Positions 35,562 to 45,410 of a stretch of DNA of 64,000 nucleotides are shown here, in pieces. This DNA is from Amaricoccus solimangrovi (GTDB taxonomy: Bacteria; Pseudomonadota; Alphaproteobacteria; Rhodobacterales; Rhodobacteraceae): NCBI RefSeq assembly GCF_006385685.1, contig NZ_VFRP01000002.1, positions 62,001 through 126,000 of the forward strand. The letters run 5' to 3'. Below the pieces are notes generated by a model. It did no database searches, was not told the DNA's origin, and saw only the letters and a program-made list of their open reading frames with translations. Made by a program: the position numbers and the translations under genes. Position 1 is the first letter of the stretch. The number at the start of each line of letters is the position of its first letter.

Positions 35562-36200
35562 ATGAGCATCAAGCACAGGATCGTGGTGACGGGTGGCGCG
35601 CTGGCGGCCGTGGCTCTGATGGCCGGCGCGGCGAGCGCCCAGGGATATTACCTGAAGGGCTTCGGCGGCTGGACCATCCCGCAGGACGACAATTTCCAGC
35701 TCAATGACAAGACGAACGACGTCAGCGGCTCGAGCGGGTTCGATTTCGACACCGGCTACGCGCTCGGCGCCGCGGTCGGCTACGAATATTCGCCGACGCT
35801 GGCGATCGAGGGCGAATACGTCTATCGCAACGCCGACGCCCGGTTCCGCGACGTCGCGGGCGACGACAAGGGGACGACCGAGTCCAACGCCTGGATGGTC
35901 AACGCCCTCTACAAGTTCCAGCCCCTCGGCGCGACCGGCGCCTTCCACCCCTACGCCGGCGCGGGCATCGGCATCGCCGACCAGAAGGTGAAGGACGTCG
36001 GCCAGACGCTCGACGCCGACTACGACTTCGCCTGGCAGCTGATCGGCGGCGTCAGCTACGACGTGTCCCCGCAGTTCCAGATCTTCGGCGAGACGCGGTA
36101 TTTCACGATCAACGACCAGACGGTCGAGAATTCGGATTTCTCGTTCAAGAGCGGTTACGACACGGTCGACGTCCTGTTCGGCGCCTCCTACCACTTCTGA
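35562..36200 (+). CDS. Outer-membrane beta-barrel protein (opacity/OmpA-like small porin family)
   Basis: A 212-residue outer-membrane protein with a signal peptide (LAAVALMAGAASA, cut near residue 26). Eight amphipathic strands can be traced: GYYLKGFGGWTI, GFDFDTGYALGAAVGYEYS, LAIEGEYVYRNADAR, SNAWMVNALYKFQ, FHPYAGAGIGIADQKV, WQLIGGVSYDVS, FQIFGETRYFTI and VDVLFGASYHF. The last residue is Phe, the usual BAM recognition mark. It is transcribed alone and ends in a strong terminator. Structural or adhesive roles are possible; none is shown. Confidence 0.9.
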   Translation: MSIKHRIVVTGGALAAVALMAGAASAQGYYLKGFGGWTIPQDDNFQLNDKTNDVSGSSGFDFDTGYALGAAVGYEYSPTLAIEGEYVYRNADARFRDVAGDDKGTTESNAWMVNALYKFQPLGATGAFHPYAGAGIGIADQKVKDVGQTLDADYDFAWQLIGGVSYDVSPQFQIFGETRYFTINDQTVENSDFSFKSGYDTVDVLFGASYHF

Positions 36201-36232
36201 GCGTTTCCAGCTTTCCCTCCCACGGGAAGACC

Positions 36233-36265
36233 GGGCCGGCTCCTTCGGGGGCCGGCCCTTTTTTT
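36233..36265 (+). terminator. Rho-independent terminator after the beta-barrel gene
   Basis: GGGCCGGC at 36233-36240 pairs with GCCGGCCC at 36251-36258 across a TCCTTCGGGG loop and is followed directly by seven T residues. It also lies immediately downstream of the pccR-like gene on the other strand. Confidence 0.92.
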
Positions 36266-37686
36266 CATCGGATCACATAGGGCAGCAGGTCGCGCTCGTT
36301 CGGGTCGACCTCGACCCCGCGCTCCATCGGCGGGACGGCGCGCTGCGGGCAGGCGCGGCGCTCGCAGATCCGGCAGGAGACGCCGATCGGCTGGAAGGCG
36401 GCCGCGTCGCGGATGTCGAGATCGTCGGCGTAGACGAGCGAGGCCGCGTGCGCCACCTCGCAGCCGAGGCCGATCGCGTAGCGCCGGACCGGCGCGTGGA
36501 AGCTGCCGCCCGGTTTCGAGACGTCGCGCGCGAGCGAGACGTAGCGCGCGCCGTCGGGCGTCTCGGCGAGCTGGCGCAGGAAGCGGCCGGGGGTCTCGAA
36601 GGCCTGGTGCACGTTCCAGAGCGGGCAGCCGCCGCCGAACCGGGTGAACTGCAACCGCGTCGCGGAATGCCGCTTGGTGATGGTTCCGGCCTGATCGACG
36701 CGGACGAAATAGAAGGGCACGCCCTTCGCACCGACGCGCTGGAGCGTCGAGAGCCGCTGCGCGACCTGTTCGATCGAGGCCTGGAACTCGCCCGAGAGCG
36801 CCTCGAGGTCGTGGCGTAACTCCTGCGCGCGGGCGAGGAAGCGCCCGTAGGGCAGGAGCGCGGCGCCGGCGAAGTAGTTGGCGAGCCCGGTCTTGCAGAT
36901 CGCCCGCGCCGCCTCGGTCGAGAAGCGCGCGAGGTCGAGCGTCGCCTCCAGCAGGTCGTTGTGCTCGATGAGCGCGATCTGGTGCAGCGCCTGGAAGGCC
37001 TGCGTCGCCCGGCCGCTGTGCGCGGCGAGCGTCAGCGCCTTCGCCGCCGGGTCGTAGCGCCGGAGCGGCGCGCCCGCCGCGAGGACGAGCGTCACGCCGT
37101 GGCGCGCGCTGAGCCAGCCCTCGATCGCGGCGAGCCGCTCGCCCGCCCCGAGCCGCTCGCCCGCCCCGAGCCGGGCGGCGAAATGCTCGGCGGCGCGGTC
37201 GATCGCGTCGATGTAGTTGTCGCAATAGTGGAAGAAGTCGCGCACCTCCTCCCAGGGCAGCGGGGTCAGCGGATTGTCCTCGCGTCCCAGCGTCTCGTTG
37301 AGCCGCGCGAGGCGATCGCGGTCCTGGCGGTGCGCGCGATGGAGCGTGAGGAAGGCGCGGGCGAGGTTCGGCGCGTTCGCGGCGACGAGCTGCAGGTCGG
37401 AGAGCGGCGGCGCCGCGTCCCCGAACACCGGATCGGCCAGCGCCTCGCGCATGTCCGCGACGAGCCGCTCGCTCGTTCCGGTCGCGAGTTCGGTCACGTC
37501 GATGCCGAATTCCTGCGCGAGCGACAGCACCACCCGGGCCGAGACCGGCCGGTGGTTGTTCTCCATCTGGTTGAGGTAGGAGACCGAAACGCCGAGCTTC
37601 GCGGCGTATTCGGCCTGGGTGAGCGCGAGCCGCGCGCGGATCTCGCGCAGCTTCGCGCCGATGTAGAGCTTGCGGGGCTGGGCCAT
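36265..37686 (-). CDS. pccR: Short-chain acyl-CoA regulator, PccR type (XRE HTH + DUF2083)
   Basis: Transcription factor of the ScfR family; PccR of Rhodobacter controls pccB in response to propionyl-CoA. The 473-residue protein starts MAQPRKLYIGAKLREIRARL with an XRE helix-turn-helix (LTQAEYAAKLGVSVSYLNQM, residues ~17-50), followed by an ImmA/IrrE-like middle region and a C-terminal DUF2083 region with Cys-rich motifs GGGCPLWN and SCRICERRACPQR. A short duplicated GERLGAGERL occurs near residue 175. It is divergent from pccB and the 130-base gap holds TTTGCAA-type sites, one of which overlaps the region just upstream of its own start, so autoregulation is likely. Confidence 0.9.
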   Translation of the reverse strand: MAQPRKLYIGAKLREIRARLALTQAEYAAKLGVSVSYLNQMENNHRPVSARVVLSLAQEFGIDVTELATGTSERLVADMREALADPVFGDAAPPLSDLQLVAANAPNLARAFLTLHRAHRQDRDRLARLNETLGREDNPLTPLPWEEVRDFFHYCDNYIDAIDRAAEHFAARLGAGERLGAGERLAAIEGWLSARHGVTLVLAAGAPLRRYDPAAKALTLAAHSGRATQAFQALHQIALIEHNDLLEATLDLARFSTEAARAICKTGLANYFAGAALLPYGRFLARAQELRHDLEALSGEFQASIEQVAQRLSTLQRVGAKGVPFYFVRVDQAGTITKRHSATRLQFTRFGGGCPLWNVHQAFETPGRFLRQLAETPDGARYVSLARDVSKPGGSFHAPVRRYAIGLGCEVAHAASLVYADDLDIRDAAAFQPIGVSCRICERRACPQRAVPPMERGVEVDPNERDLLPYVIR

Positions 37687-37697
37687 GGTTTCGCAAC

Positions 37698-37737
37698 TTT
37701 GCAATTCGCGGCGCCGGTTTGCAATCTCATTTGCAAA
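37698..37737. promoter_or_regulatory. PccR operator region: TTTGCAAT-N4-TTTGCAAA plus an extra TTTGCAAT
   Basis: TTTGCAAT at 37718-37725 and TTTGCAAA at 37730-37737 are spaced by CTCA, which matches the TTTGCAAA-N4-TTTGCAAA site I recall for Rhodobacter PccR. A further TTTGCAAT at 37698-37705, preceded by the degenerate TTCGCAA, lies only 12 bases from the pccR start. These AT-rich blocks stand out against the surrounding GC-rich DNA. Confidence 0.8.
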
Positions 37738-37816
37738 TTCGCCGCTGCGCGCTTGTCCGGTGCCTTCGCATCTGCCACAAAACCGCCAAACACGCCAAGT
37801 TTAGGGGGGCGGCGCC

Positions 37817-39349
37817 ATGAAGGATATCCTGGACGAGCTCGAGGTCCGGCGGGCGGAGGCGCGGCTCGGCGGCGGCGAGAACCGCGTCAGGTCGCAGCAC
37901 GGGAAGGGCAAGCTCACCGCGCGGGAGCGGGTCGAGGTGCTGCTCGACGAGGGCTCCTTCGAGGAGTTCGACATGTTCAAGACGCATCGCTGCGTCGATT
38001 TCGGCATGTCGGAGATGAGCTATCCCGGCGACGGCGTGATCACCGGCTGGGGCACGATCAACGGCCGCCAGGTCTATGTCTTCAGCCAGGACTTCACGGT
38101 CTTCGGCGGCTCGCTTTCCGAGACCCATGCCGAGAAGATCTGCAAGATCATGGACATGGCGATGCAGAACGGCGCGCCGGTGATCGGGCTCAACGACTCC
38201 GGCGGCGCGCGCATCCAGGAGGGCGTCGCCTCGCTCGCGGGCTACGCCGACGTGTTCCAGCGCAACATCATGGCCTCCGGTGTGGTGCCGCAGATCTCCG
38301 TCATCATGGGCCCCTGCGCGGGCGGCGCGGTGTATTCGCCGGCGATGACCGACTTCATCTTCATGGTGCGCGACTCCTCCTACATGTTCGTGACCGGGCC
38401 GGACGTGGTGAAGACGGTCACGAACGAGATCGTCACCGCCGAGGAACTGGGCGGCGCGAAGACGCATACGTCGAAATCCTCGGTCGCGGACGGCGCCTAC
38501 GAGAACGACCTCGTGGCGCTCCTCGAGGTGCGGCGGCTCGTCGATTTCCTGCCGCTCTCGAACCGCGAGAAGCCGCCGGTGCGCCCGTTCCACGACGCGC
38601 CCGACCGGGTGGAGACGAGCCTCGACACGCTCGTCCCGGCGAATGCGAACACGCCCTACGACATGAAGGAACTGATCACGAAGGTGGCCGACGAGGGCGA
38701 TTTCTTCGAGATCCAGGCGGACTTCGCGAAGAACATCCTGACCGGCTTCATCCGGCTCGAAGGCTCGACGGTGGGCGTGGTCGCGAACCAGCCGATGGTG
38801 CTCGCGGGCTGTCTCGACATCGATTCCTCGCGCAAGGCCGCGCGCTTCGTGCGTTTCTGCGACGCGTTCGAGATCCCGATCCTGACCTTCGTCGACGTGC
38901 CGGGCTTCCTGCCGGGGACGGGCCAGGAATACGGCGGCATCATCAAGCACGGGGCGAAGCTCCTCTTCGCCTTCGGCGAGGCGACGGTGCCGAAGGTGAC
39001 GGTGATCACGCGCAAGGCCTATGGCGGCGCCTACGACGTGATGAGCTCGAAGCATCTGCGCGGCGATTTCAACTACGCCTGGCCCACCGCCGAGATCGCC
39101 GTGATGGGCGCGAAGGGCGCGGTCGAGATCCTCTACCGCTCGGAACTCGGCGATCCCGACAAGATCGCGGCTCGGACCAAGGATTACGAGGCGCGTTTCG
39201 CCAATCCCTTCGTCGCGGCGGAGAAGGGTTTCATCGACGAGGTGATCATGCCGCAGTCGACGCGCCGCCGCGTCGCGCGCGCCTTCGCGAGCCTGCGCAC
39301 GAAGCGGCTCGCCAATCCCTGGAAGAAGCACGACAACATTCCGCTCTGA
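37817..39349 (+). CDS. pccB: Propionyl-CoA carboxylase, beta (carboxyltransferase) subunit
   Basis: Transfers CO2 from carboxybiotin to propionyl-CoA to give methylmalonyl-CoA. The 510-residue protein is a standard acyl-CoA carboxyltransferase with two crotonase-like halves. It opens [20 protein letters not shown] and shows [32 protein letters not shown] and, in the second half, [22 protein letters not shown] and [18 protein letters not shown], the usual propionyl-CoA type motifs. It is the first gene right of the PccR operator. Four small genes separate it from pccA. Confidence 0.97.
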   Translation: MKDILDELEVRRAEARLGGGENRVRSQHGKGKLTARERVEVLLDEGSFEEFDMFKTHRCVDFGMSEMSYPGDGVITGWGTINGRQVYVFSQDFTVFGGSLSETHAEKICKIMDMAMQNGAPVIGLNDSGGARIQEGVASLAGYADVFQRNIMASGVVPQISVIMGPCAGGAVYSPAMTDFIFMVRDSSYMFVTGPDVVKTVTNEIVTAEELGGAKTHTSKSSVADGAYENDLVALLEVRRLVDFLPLSNREKPPVRPFHDAPDRVETSLDTLVPANANTPYDMKELITKVADEGDFFEIQADFAKNILTGFIRLEGSTVGVVANQPMVLAGCLDIDSSRKAARFVRFCDAFEIPILTFVDVPGFLPGTGQEYGGIIKHGAKLLFAFGEATVPKVTVITRKAYGGAYDVMSSKHLRGDFNYAWPTAEIAVMGAKGAVEILYRSELGDPDKIAARTKDYEARFANPFVAAEKGFIDEVIMPQSTRRRVARAFASLRTKRLANPWKKHDNIPL

Positions 39350-39440
39350 GGCGGAGGGCGCGCGGCGCTCGCAAGCCGCGGCCTTAGGGAGTAGACTGCG
39401 ATGGGTTGGAATCCGCATGCCGCCGGGAGGGGCCGGGGCG

Positions 39441-39686
39441 ATGATACGCAGGCTCTGGATGTCGCTGCCGCGGCTCATCCGCTTCATGCTCACGCATGTC
39501 GCGAACGGGATGGTGATCGGCTGCTCGGCGCTGCTTCTCGCGATCTGGACCGATTTCGCCGGGGTGGGCGGGATCGTCGCGCGGGATCCGAGCGGGCTCG
39601 CGACCTTCCTTCTGTTCTTCCAGACCGCGATGACCTTCGGCGCGGTCTCGATGGGCATCGCGGTGATGGGTCTGGGCGAGGACTGA
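39441..39686 (+). CDS. Small two-helix membrane protein in the pcc cluster
   Basis: An 81-residue protein with no assignable family. After a basic start (MIRRLWMSLPRLIRF) it has two hydrophobic helices, ~17-34 (HVANGMVIGCSALLLAI) and ~54-77 (LATFLLFFQTAMTFGAVSMG), joined by a ~20-residue loop. The ATG at 39441 is favoured by GGAGGGG upstream. It lies 91 bases after pccB. Similar small membrane proteins are common near pcc genes in this group as far as I recall, without known function. Confidence 0.75.
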   Translation: MIRRLWMSLPRLIRFMLTHVANGMVIGCSALLLAIWTDFAGVGGIVARDPSGLATFLLFFQTAMTFGAVSMGIAVMGLGED

Positions 39687-39708
39687 CGCGCATTCCGGGG
39701 GCCCTGCC

Positions 39709-40059
39709 ATGCTGAAGCATCGCGGCTTTCCCGGGCGGCTGCCGAGTTCGGACCTGCAGTTCGTGATCCGGCGCGCGAGCAAGGACGGCGCCACCGCGCT
39801 GAAGGCGCGCGAGCGTTTCGCCGACCGCCGGCCGATCGAGAAGGCGGCGGATCGCGAATTCCTGCGCGCGCTGATCGAGCATTTCGGCGAGGAGCCGTTC
39901 GAGCGCGGCAATCTCGACGCGGGCCGGATCAACTTCCTCTTCGGCCGCGAGGTGGTCCCGGCCGAGGATCCGTTCGATCCGGCGAGCTACGAGGCGCTGC
40001 TCCGGGTCGACATCGAGCGCGCGCGCGCCTCGTTTCCGGAGATTTTCGACGATGAATAG
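39709..40059 (+). CDS. Hypothetical protein between pccB and pccA
   Basis: A 116-residue soluble, charged protein I do not recognise. It opens MLKHRGFPGRLPSSDLQFVI and has a helical middle (ALKARERFADRRPIEKAADR, FLRALIEHFGEEP) and an acidic end (FPEIFDDE). It has no signal peptide, membrane segment or Cys. Start at 39709 is the only reasonable ATG. Its position, 22 bases after the two-helix protein and inside the carboxylase cluster, is the only functional hint. Confidence 0.7.
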   Translation: MLKHRGFPGRLPSSDLQFVIRRASKDGATALKARERFADRRPIEKAADREFLRALIEHFGEEPFERGNLDAGRINFLFGREVVPAEDPFDPASYEALLRVDIERARASFPEIFDDE

Positions 40060-40128
40060 GTCAGGATCGGGACGCGCCGAGACAGGGTGCCCGCTCCGGC
40101 GCGCGGGCATGGGACAGGGAGACGGGAC

Positions 40129-40299
40129 ATGGCTGGCAGGATCTTGGGGGGCCTCTTCGCCCTTCTGGTGCTCTCCGGATGCGGCGGCGGATTCGAACTC
40201 GGCGGCGACCCGCTCGACGCGAGTTCGGCCCAGGCCGCGGGCGACGATCCTCAGGATTCCAACGCGATCAACGACGGCACCGGCGACGTGGTCGAATAG
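40129..40299 (+). CDS. Small lipoprotein
   Basis: A 56-residue predicted lipoprotein. The start MAGRILGGLFALLVLSGCGG at 40129 follows AGGGAGA and gives a short signal with lipobox LSGC, so the mature protein starts at Cys18. The rest is short, acidic and rich in Asp, Gly and Ala (GGDPLDASSAQAAGDDPQDS). No fold can be suggested. It lies between the hypothetical gene and the second small lipoprotein. Confidence 0.7.
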   Translation: MAGRILGGLFALLVLSGCGGGFELGGDPLDASSAQAAGDDPQDSNAINDGTGDVVE

Positions 40300-40410
40300 C
40301 CACGGATCGCTTGGCTTTCCCGCGCGTTTTCTCCCGGTCCGCGCGTCGGGCGCGGACGGCCGGGCGCGCCGCGTCGTCGGCGTCCCCGGGGAATCCAGGG
40401 AGGAACTGAC

Positions 40411-40590
40411 ATGCGCGGTCTGGGATGCGTCGCTGTTCTCGGGGTCACGCTGCTGCTCGCGGCCTGTGGCTCCACACGGACGGAGCGGGCCGTCACCGGC
40501 GCGGCCGGCGGCGCCGTCGCCGGCCAGGTCATCGCGGGCGAGCCGCTGGCCGGCGCGGCGATCGGCGGAGCCGCCGGCGCCCTGCGCTAG
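40411..40590 (+). CDS. Small glycine-zipper lipoprotein
   Basis: A 59-residue protein starting MRGLGCVAVLGVTLLLAACG at 40411, with AGGGAGGA upstream and a clear lipobox LAAC (mature start at Cys19). The mature part is a Gly/Ala zipper, AVTGAAGGAVAGQVIAGEPL then AGAAIGGAAGALR, which resembles the repeated glycine-zipper helices of small Gram-negative lipoproteins such as the SlyB/YMGG type. It ends in TAG at 40588-40590. It sits 113 bases before pccA and is easily missed because a longer frame of the pccA reading phase covers it. Confidence 0.75.
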   Translation: MRGLGCVAVLGVTLLLAACGSTRTERAVTGAAGGAVAGQVIAGEPLAGAAIGGAAGALR

Positions 40591-40703
40591 CCGCGCGCGG
40601 TCCCGGAACTTCTTCACCGCCGAGGCGGAGACCCGTCCGCCCGGAGCCATCCGGGCGGCGCGTCGCGCGCGTCCGGTCGCGACCAACTGCCCTGAGAGGA
40701 CCC

Positions 40704-42704
<2,001 letters not shown>

Positions 42705-42708
42705 TGGC

Positions 42709-43119
42709 TCACGGCCGGCGCGAGCCGGTCTCGTCGCGGCGCGAGGGCATGCGGTCGATGAGGGCGGTGATCTCGCGGACCTGCATCGGCGCGGGCCGGC
42801 GCAGCGCGACCTTGCCGTCGATGTCGATCAGCACGACGCCGAAGCCGCGCGGCCTGAGGTCGCGGCGGAGCGGGCCCTCGGCCTCGGGCTCGGTGTCGGT
42901 CAGCACGACCACCTCGCGCTCGGTCAGTTCGCCCATGCCGCCCTCGATCGCGCGCATCTGCTGGATGTACCGGGGATCGCGGTCGCTGTCGGCGAAGATG
43001 ACGAGCGGGCGCGCGGTCCAGAGCAGATCGGAAAGCTCCGGCGCGTCGGGCGCGCCGGGGGTCTGCGCCGGGGCCGGCGCGGCGAGGACGAGGGCGATCA
43101 GGAGGAGGCGGAGTATCAT
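42709..43119 (-). CDS. DUF4174 domain protein (exported)
   Basis: A 136-residue protein with a signal peptide (MILRLLLIALVLAAPAPAQ, cut near residue 19). The mature part has the thioredoxin-like alternation typical of DUF4174: LSDLLWTARPLVIFADSDRD, PRYIQQMRAIEGGMGELTER, EVVVLTDTE and FGVVLIDIDGKVALRRPAPM. There are no cysteines, so it cannot be a redox thioredoxin. Function is unknown. It is convergent with pccA and divergent from the mutase gene, an odd minority-strand gene inside the propionate cluster. Confidence 0.85.
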   Translation of the reverse strand: MILRLLLIALVLAAPAPAQTPGAPDAPELSDLLWTARPLVIFADSDRDPRYIQQMRAIEGGMGELTEREVVVLTDTEPEAEGPLRRDLRPRGFGVVLIDIDGKVALRRPAPMQVREITALIDRMPSRRDETGSRRP

Positions 43120-43209
43120 TCTGTCGTCTTCCTCGACCCAAGATAGGCGATCCGGGCGGGGATGCGAGAGCTTGCGCGCGGAAAACAGGGATACGGCGGG
43201 GGCGTGGTG

Positions 43210-45342
43210 ATGAGCAAGGCAAGTCTCGACGAATGGCGCGAGGTCGCGAAGCGCGAACTCAGGGGCGCGGAGCCCGAGAGCCTGACCTGGCAGACGCCCG
43301 AGGGGATCGCGGTCAAGCCGCTCTACACGGCCGAGGATCTCGACGGGCTCGACCATCTCGGAACCCTGCCGGGCCTCGCGCCCTATACCCGGGGCCCGCG
43401 GGCCACGATGTACGCGGGCCGGCCCTGGACGATCCGGCAATACGCGGGTTTCTCGACGGCGGAGGAATCGAACGCCTTCTACCGGCGCAACCTCGCCGCC
43501 GGCCAGCAGGGCGTCTCGGTCGCCTTCGACCTCGCGACGCACCGGGGCTATGACAGCGACCACCCGCGCGTCGTCGGCGACGTCGGCAAGGCTGGCGTGG
43601 CGATCGACTCGGTCGAGGACATGAAGATCCTCTTCGACGGCATCCCGCTCGGGAAGATCAGCGTTTCCATGACGATGAACGGCGCGGTCATTCCGGTCCT
43701 CGCGAGCTTCATCGTCGCGGGCGAGGAACAGGGCGTGCCGAGGGCGCAACTCTCGGGGACCATCCAGAACGACATCCTGAAGGAGTTCATGGTCCGCAAC
43801 ACCTATATCTATCCGCCCGAGCCGAGCATGCGGATCGTCTCCGACATCATCGCCTACACGGCGGCGGAGATGCCGAAGTTCAACTCGATCTCGATCTCCG
43901 GCTATCACATGCAGGAGGCGGGCGCGAACCTGGTGCAGGAACTCGCCTTCACGCTGGCGGACGGGCGCGAATACGTGCGCGCGGCGATCGCGAGCGGGAT
44001 GGACGTCGACGTCTTCGCCGGACGGCTGTCGTTCTTCTGGGCGATCGGCATGAACTTCTTCATGGAGATCGCCAAGATGCGCGCCGCCCGGATGCTCTGG
44101 GCGAGGATCATGGCGGAGTTCGATCCGAAGAAGCCGGCATCCTCGATGCTCCGGACGCACTCCCAGACGAGCGGCGTCAGCCTGCAGGAGCAGGATCCCT
44201 ACAACAACGTGATCCGCACCGCCTACGAGGCGATGGCGGCGGCGCTCGGGGGTACGCAGAGCCTGCACACCAACGCGCTCGACGAGGCCATCGCCCTGCC
44301 GACGGAATTCTCGGCCCGGATCGCGCGCAACACCCAGCTCATCCTGCAGGAGGAGACCGGGATCACCCATGTCGTCGATCCGCTCGCGGGCTCCTACTAC
44401 GTCGAGAGCCTGACAGCGGAGATCGCGGCGAAGGCCTGGGAACTGATCGAGGAGGTGGAGAGCCTCGGCGGCATGACGAAGGCGGTGGCGAGCGGCATGC
44501 CGAAGCTCCGGATCGAGGAGGCGGCGGCGCGGCGGCAGGCGGCGGTGGACCGCGGCGCCGAGGTGATCGTCGGCGTCAACAAGTACAAGCCGGCGAAGGA
44601 CGACCATATCGACATCCTCGATGTCGACAACGTCAAGGTCCGCGAGTCCCAGGTCGCCCGGCTCGCCGAGATCCGCGCCACGCGCGATCAGGCGGCCTGC
44701 GACGCGGCGCTCGCGGCGCTCGAGAAGGCGGCGCGGTCGGGGGGCAACCTGCTCGCCGCCGCGGTCGAGGCGGCGCGGACCCGCGCCACGGTCGGGGAGA
44801 TCTCGGACGCGATGGAGAAGGTATTCGGGCGCCACCGCGCCGAGGTGAAGACGCTCGCGGGCGTCTACGGCGCCGCCTACGAGGGCGACGAGGGTTTCGC
44901 GCAGATCCAGGCGGATGTCGCGAAATTCGCCGAGGAGGAGGGGCGGCGGCCCCGGATGCTCGTCGTGAAGATGGGCCAGGACGGCCACGACCGCGGTGCG
45001 AAGGTGATCGCCACCGCCTTCGCCGACATCGGCTTCGACGTCGACGTGGGGCCGCTCTTCCAGACGCCGGAGGAAGCGGCGCGGGACGCGATCGACAACG
45101 ACGTGCACATCGTCGGCATCTCGTCCCAGGCCGCCGGCCACAAGACGCTGGCGCCGAAGCTCATCGAGACGCTGCGCGAACAGGGCGCCGGTGACATCCT
45201 CGTGATCTGCGGCGGCGTCATTCCGCAGCAGGATTACGACTTCCTCAAGCAGGCCGGCGTCGCGGCGATTTTCGGGCCCGGGACGAATATCCCTCGCGCG
45301 GCGCGCGAGATCCTTGACCTTCTCCATGCCGCCAGAGCATGA
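43210..45342 (+). CDS. scpA: Methylmalonyl-CoA mutase
   Basis: Adenosylcobalamin-dependent rearrangement of (R)-methylmalonyl-CoA to succinyl-CoA. The 710-residue protein has the TIM-barrel catalytic domain ([20 protein letters not shown] near residue 75, [32 protein letters not shown]) and a C-terminal B12-binding domain with [15 protein letters not shown], the DxHxxG signature, and GISSQAAGH. Both parts are in one chain, the usual single-polypeptide form. The ATG at 43210 is chosen by fit to relatives; a GTG three bases earlier is possible. maeB follows after a hairpin. Confidence 0.96.
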   Translation: MSKASLDEWREVAKRELRGAEPESLTWQTPEGIAVKPLYTAEDLDGLDHLGTLPGLAPYTRGPRATMYAGRPWTIRQYAGFSTAEESNAFYRRNLAAGQQGVSVAFDLATHRGYDSDHPRVVGDVGKAGVAIDSVEDMKILFDGIPLGKISVSMTMNGAVIPVLASFIVAGEEQGVPRAQLSGTIQNDILKEFMVRNTYIYPPEPSMRIVSDIIAYTAAEMPKFNSISISGYHMQEAGANLVQELAFTLADGREYVRAAIASGMDVDVFAGRLSFFWAIGMNFFMEIAKMRAARMLWARIMAEFDPKKPASSMLRTHSQTSGVSLQEQDPYNNVIRTAYEAMAAALGGTQSLHTNALDEAIALPTEFSARIARNTQLILQEETGITHVVDPLAGSYYVESLTAEIAAKAWELIEEVESLGGMTKAVASGMPKLRIEEAAARRQAAVDRGAEVIVGVNKYKPAKDDHIDILDVDNVKVRESQVARLAEIRATRDQAACDAALAALEKAARSGGNLLAAAVEAARTRATVGEISDAMEKVFGRHRAEVKTLAGVYGAAYEGDEGFAQIQADVAKFAEEEGRRPRMLVVKMGQDGHDRGAKVIATAFADIGFDVDVGPLFQTPEEAARDAIDNDVHIVGISSQAAGHKTLAPKLIETLREQGAGDILVICGGVIPQQDYDFLKQAGVAAIFGPGTNIPRAAREILDLLHAARA

Positions 45343-45351
45343 GCGTGGCGA

Positions 45352-45381
45352 GGGCCCCCCTACGGAAGTCGTAGGGGGCCC
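45352..45381 (+). terminator. Strong hairpin between methylmalonyl-CoA mutase and maeB
   Basis: GGGCCCCCCTACG pairs with CGTAGGGGGCCC around a GAAGT loop, twelve base pairs with one bulged C. It starts 9 bases after the mutase stop and 30 bases before the maeB start. No T run follows, so it may partly terminate, protect the mutase transcript, or separate two units. Confidence 0.6.
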
Positions 45382-45410
45382 GGCCCAACAAGGAGAAGGG
45401 AGGCATCCAC

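Noticed and set aside
40425-40703. An N-terminal extension of pccA
   Set aside because: The extension is Arg/Gly-rich with no family similarity, lies over the glycine-zipper lipoprotein in another frame, and the normal PccA N-terminus begins at 40704.
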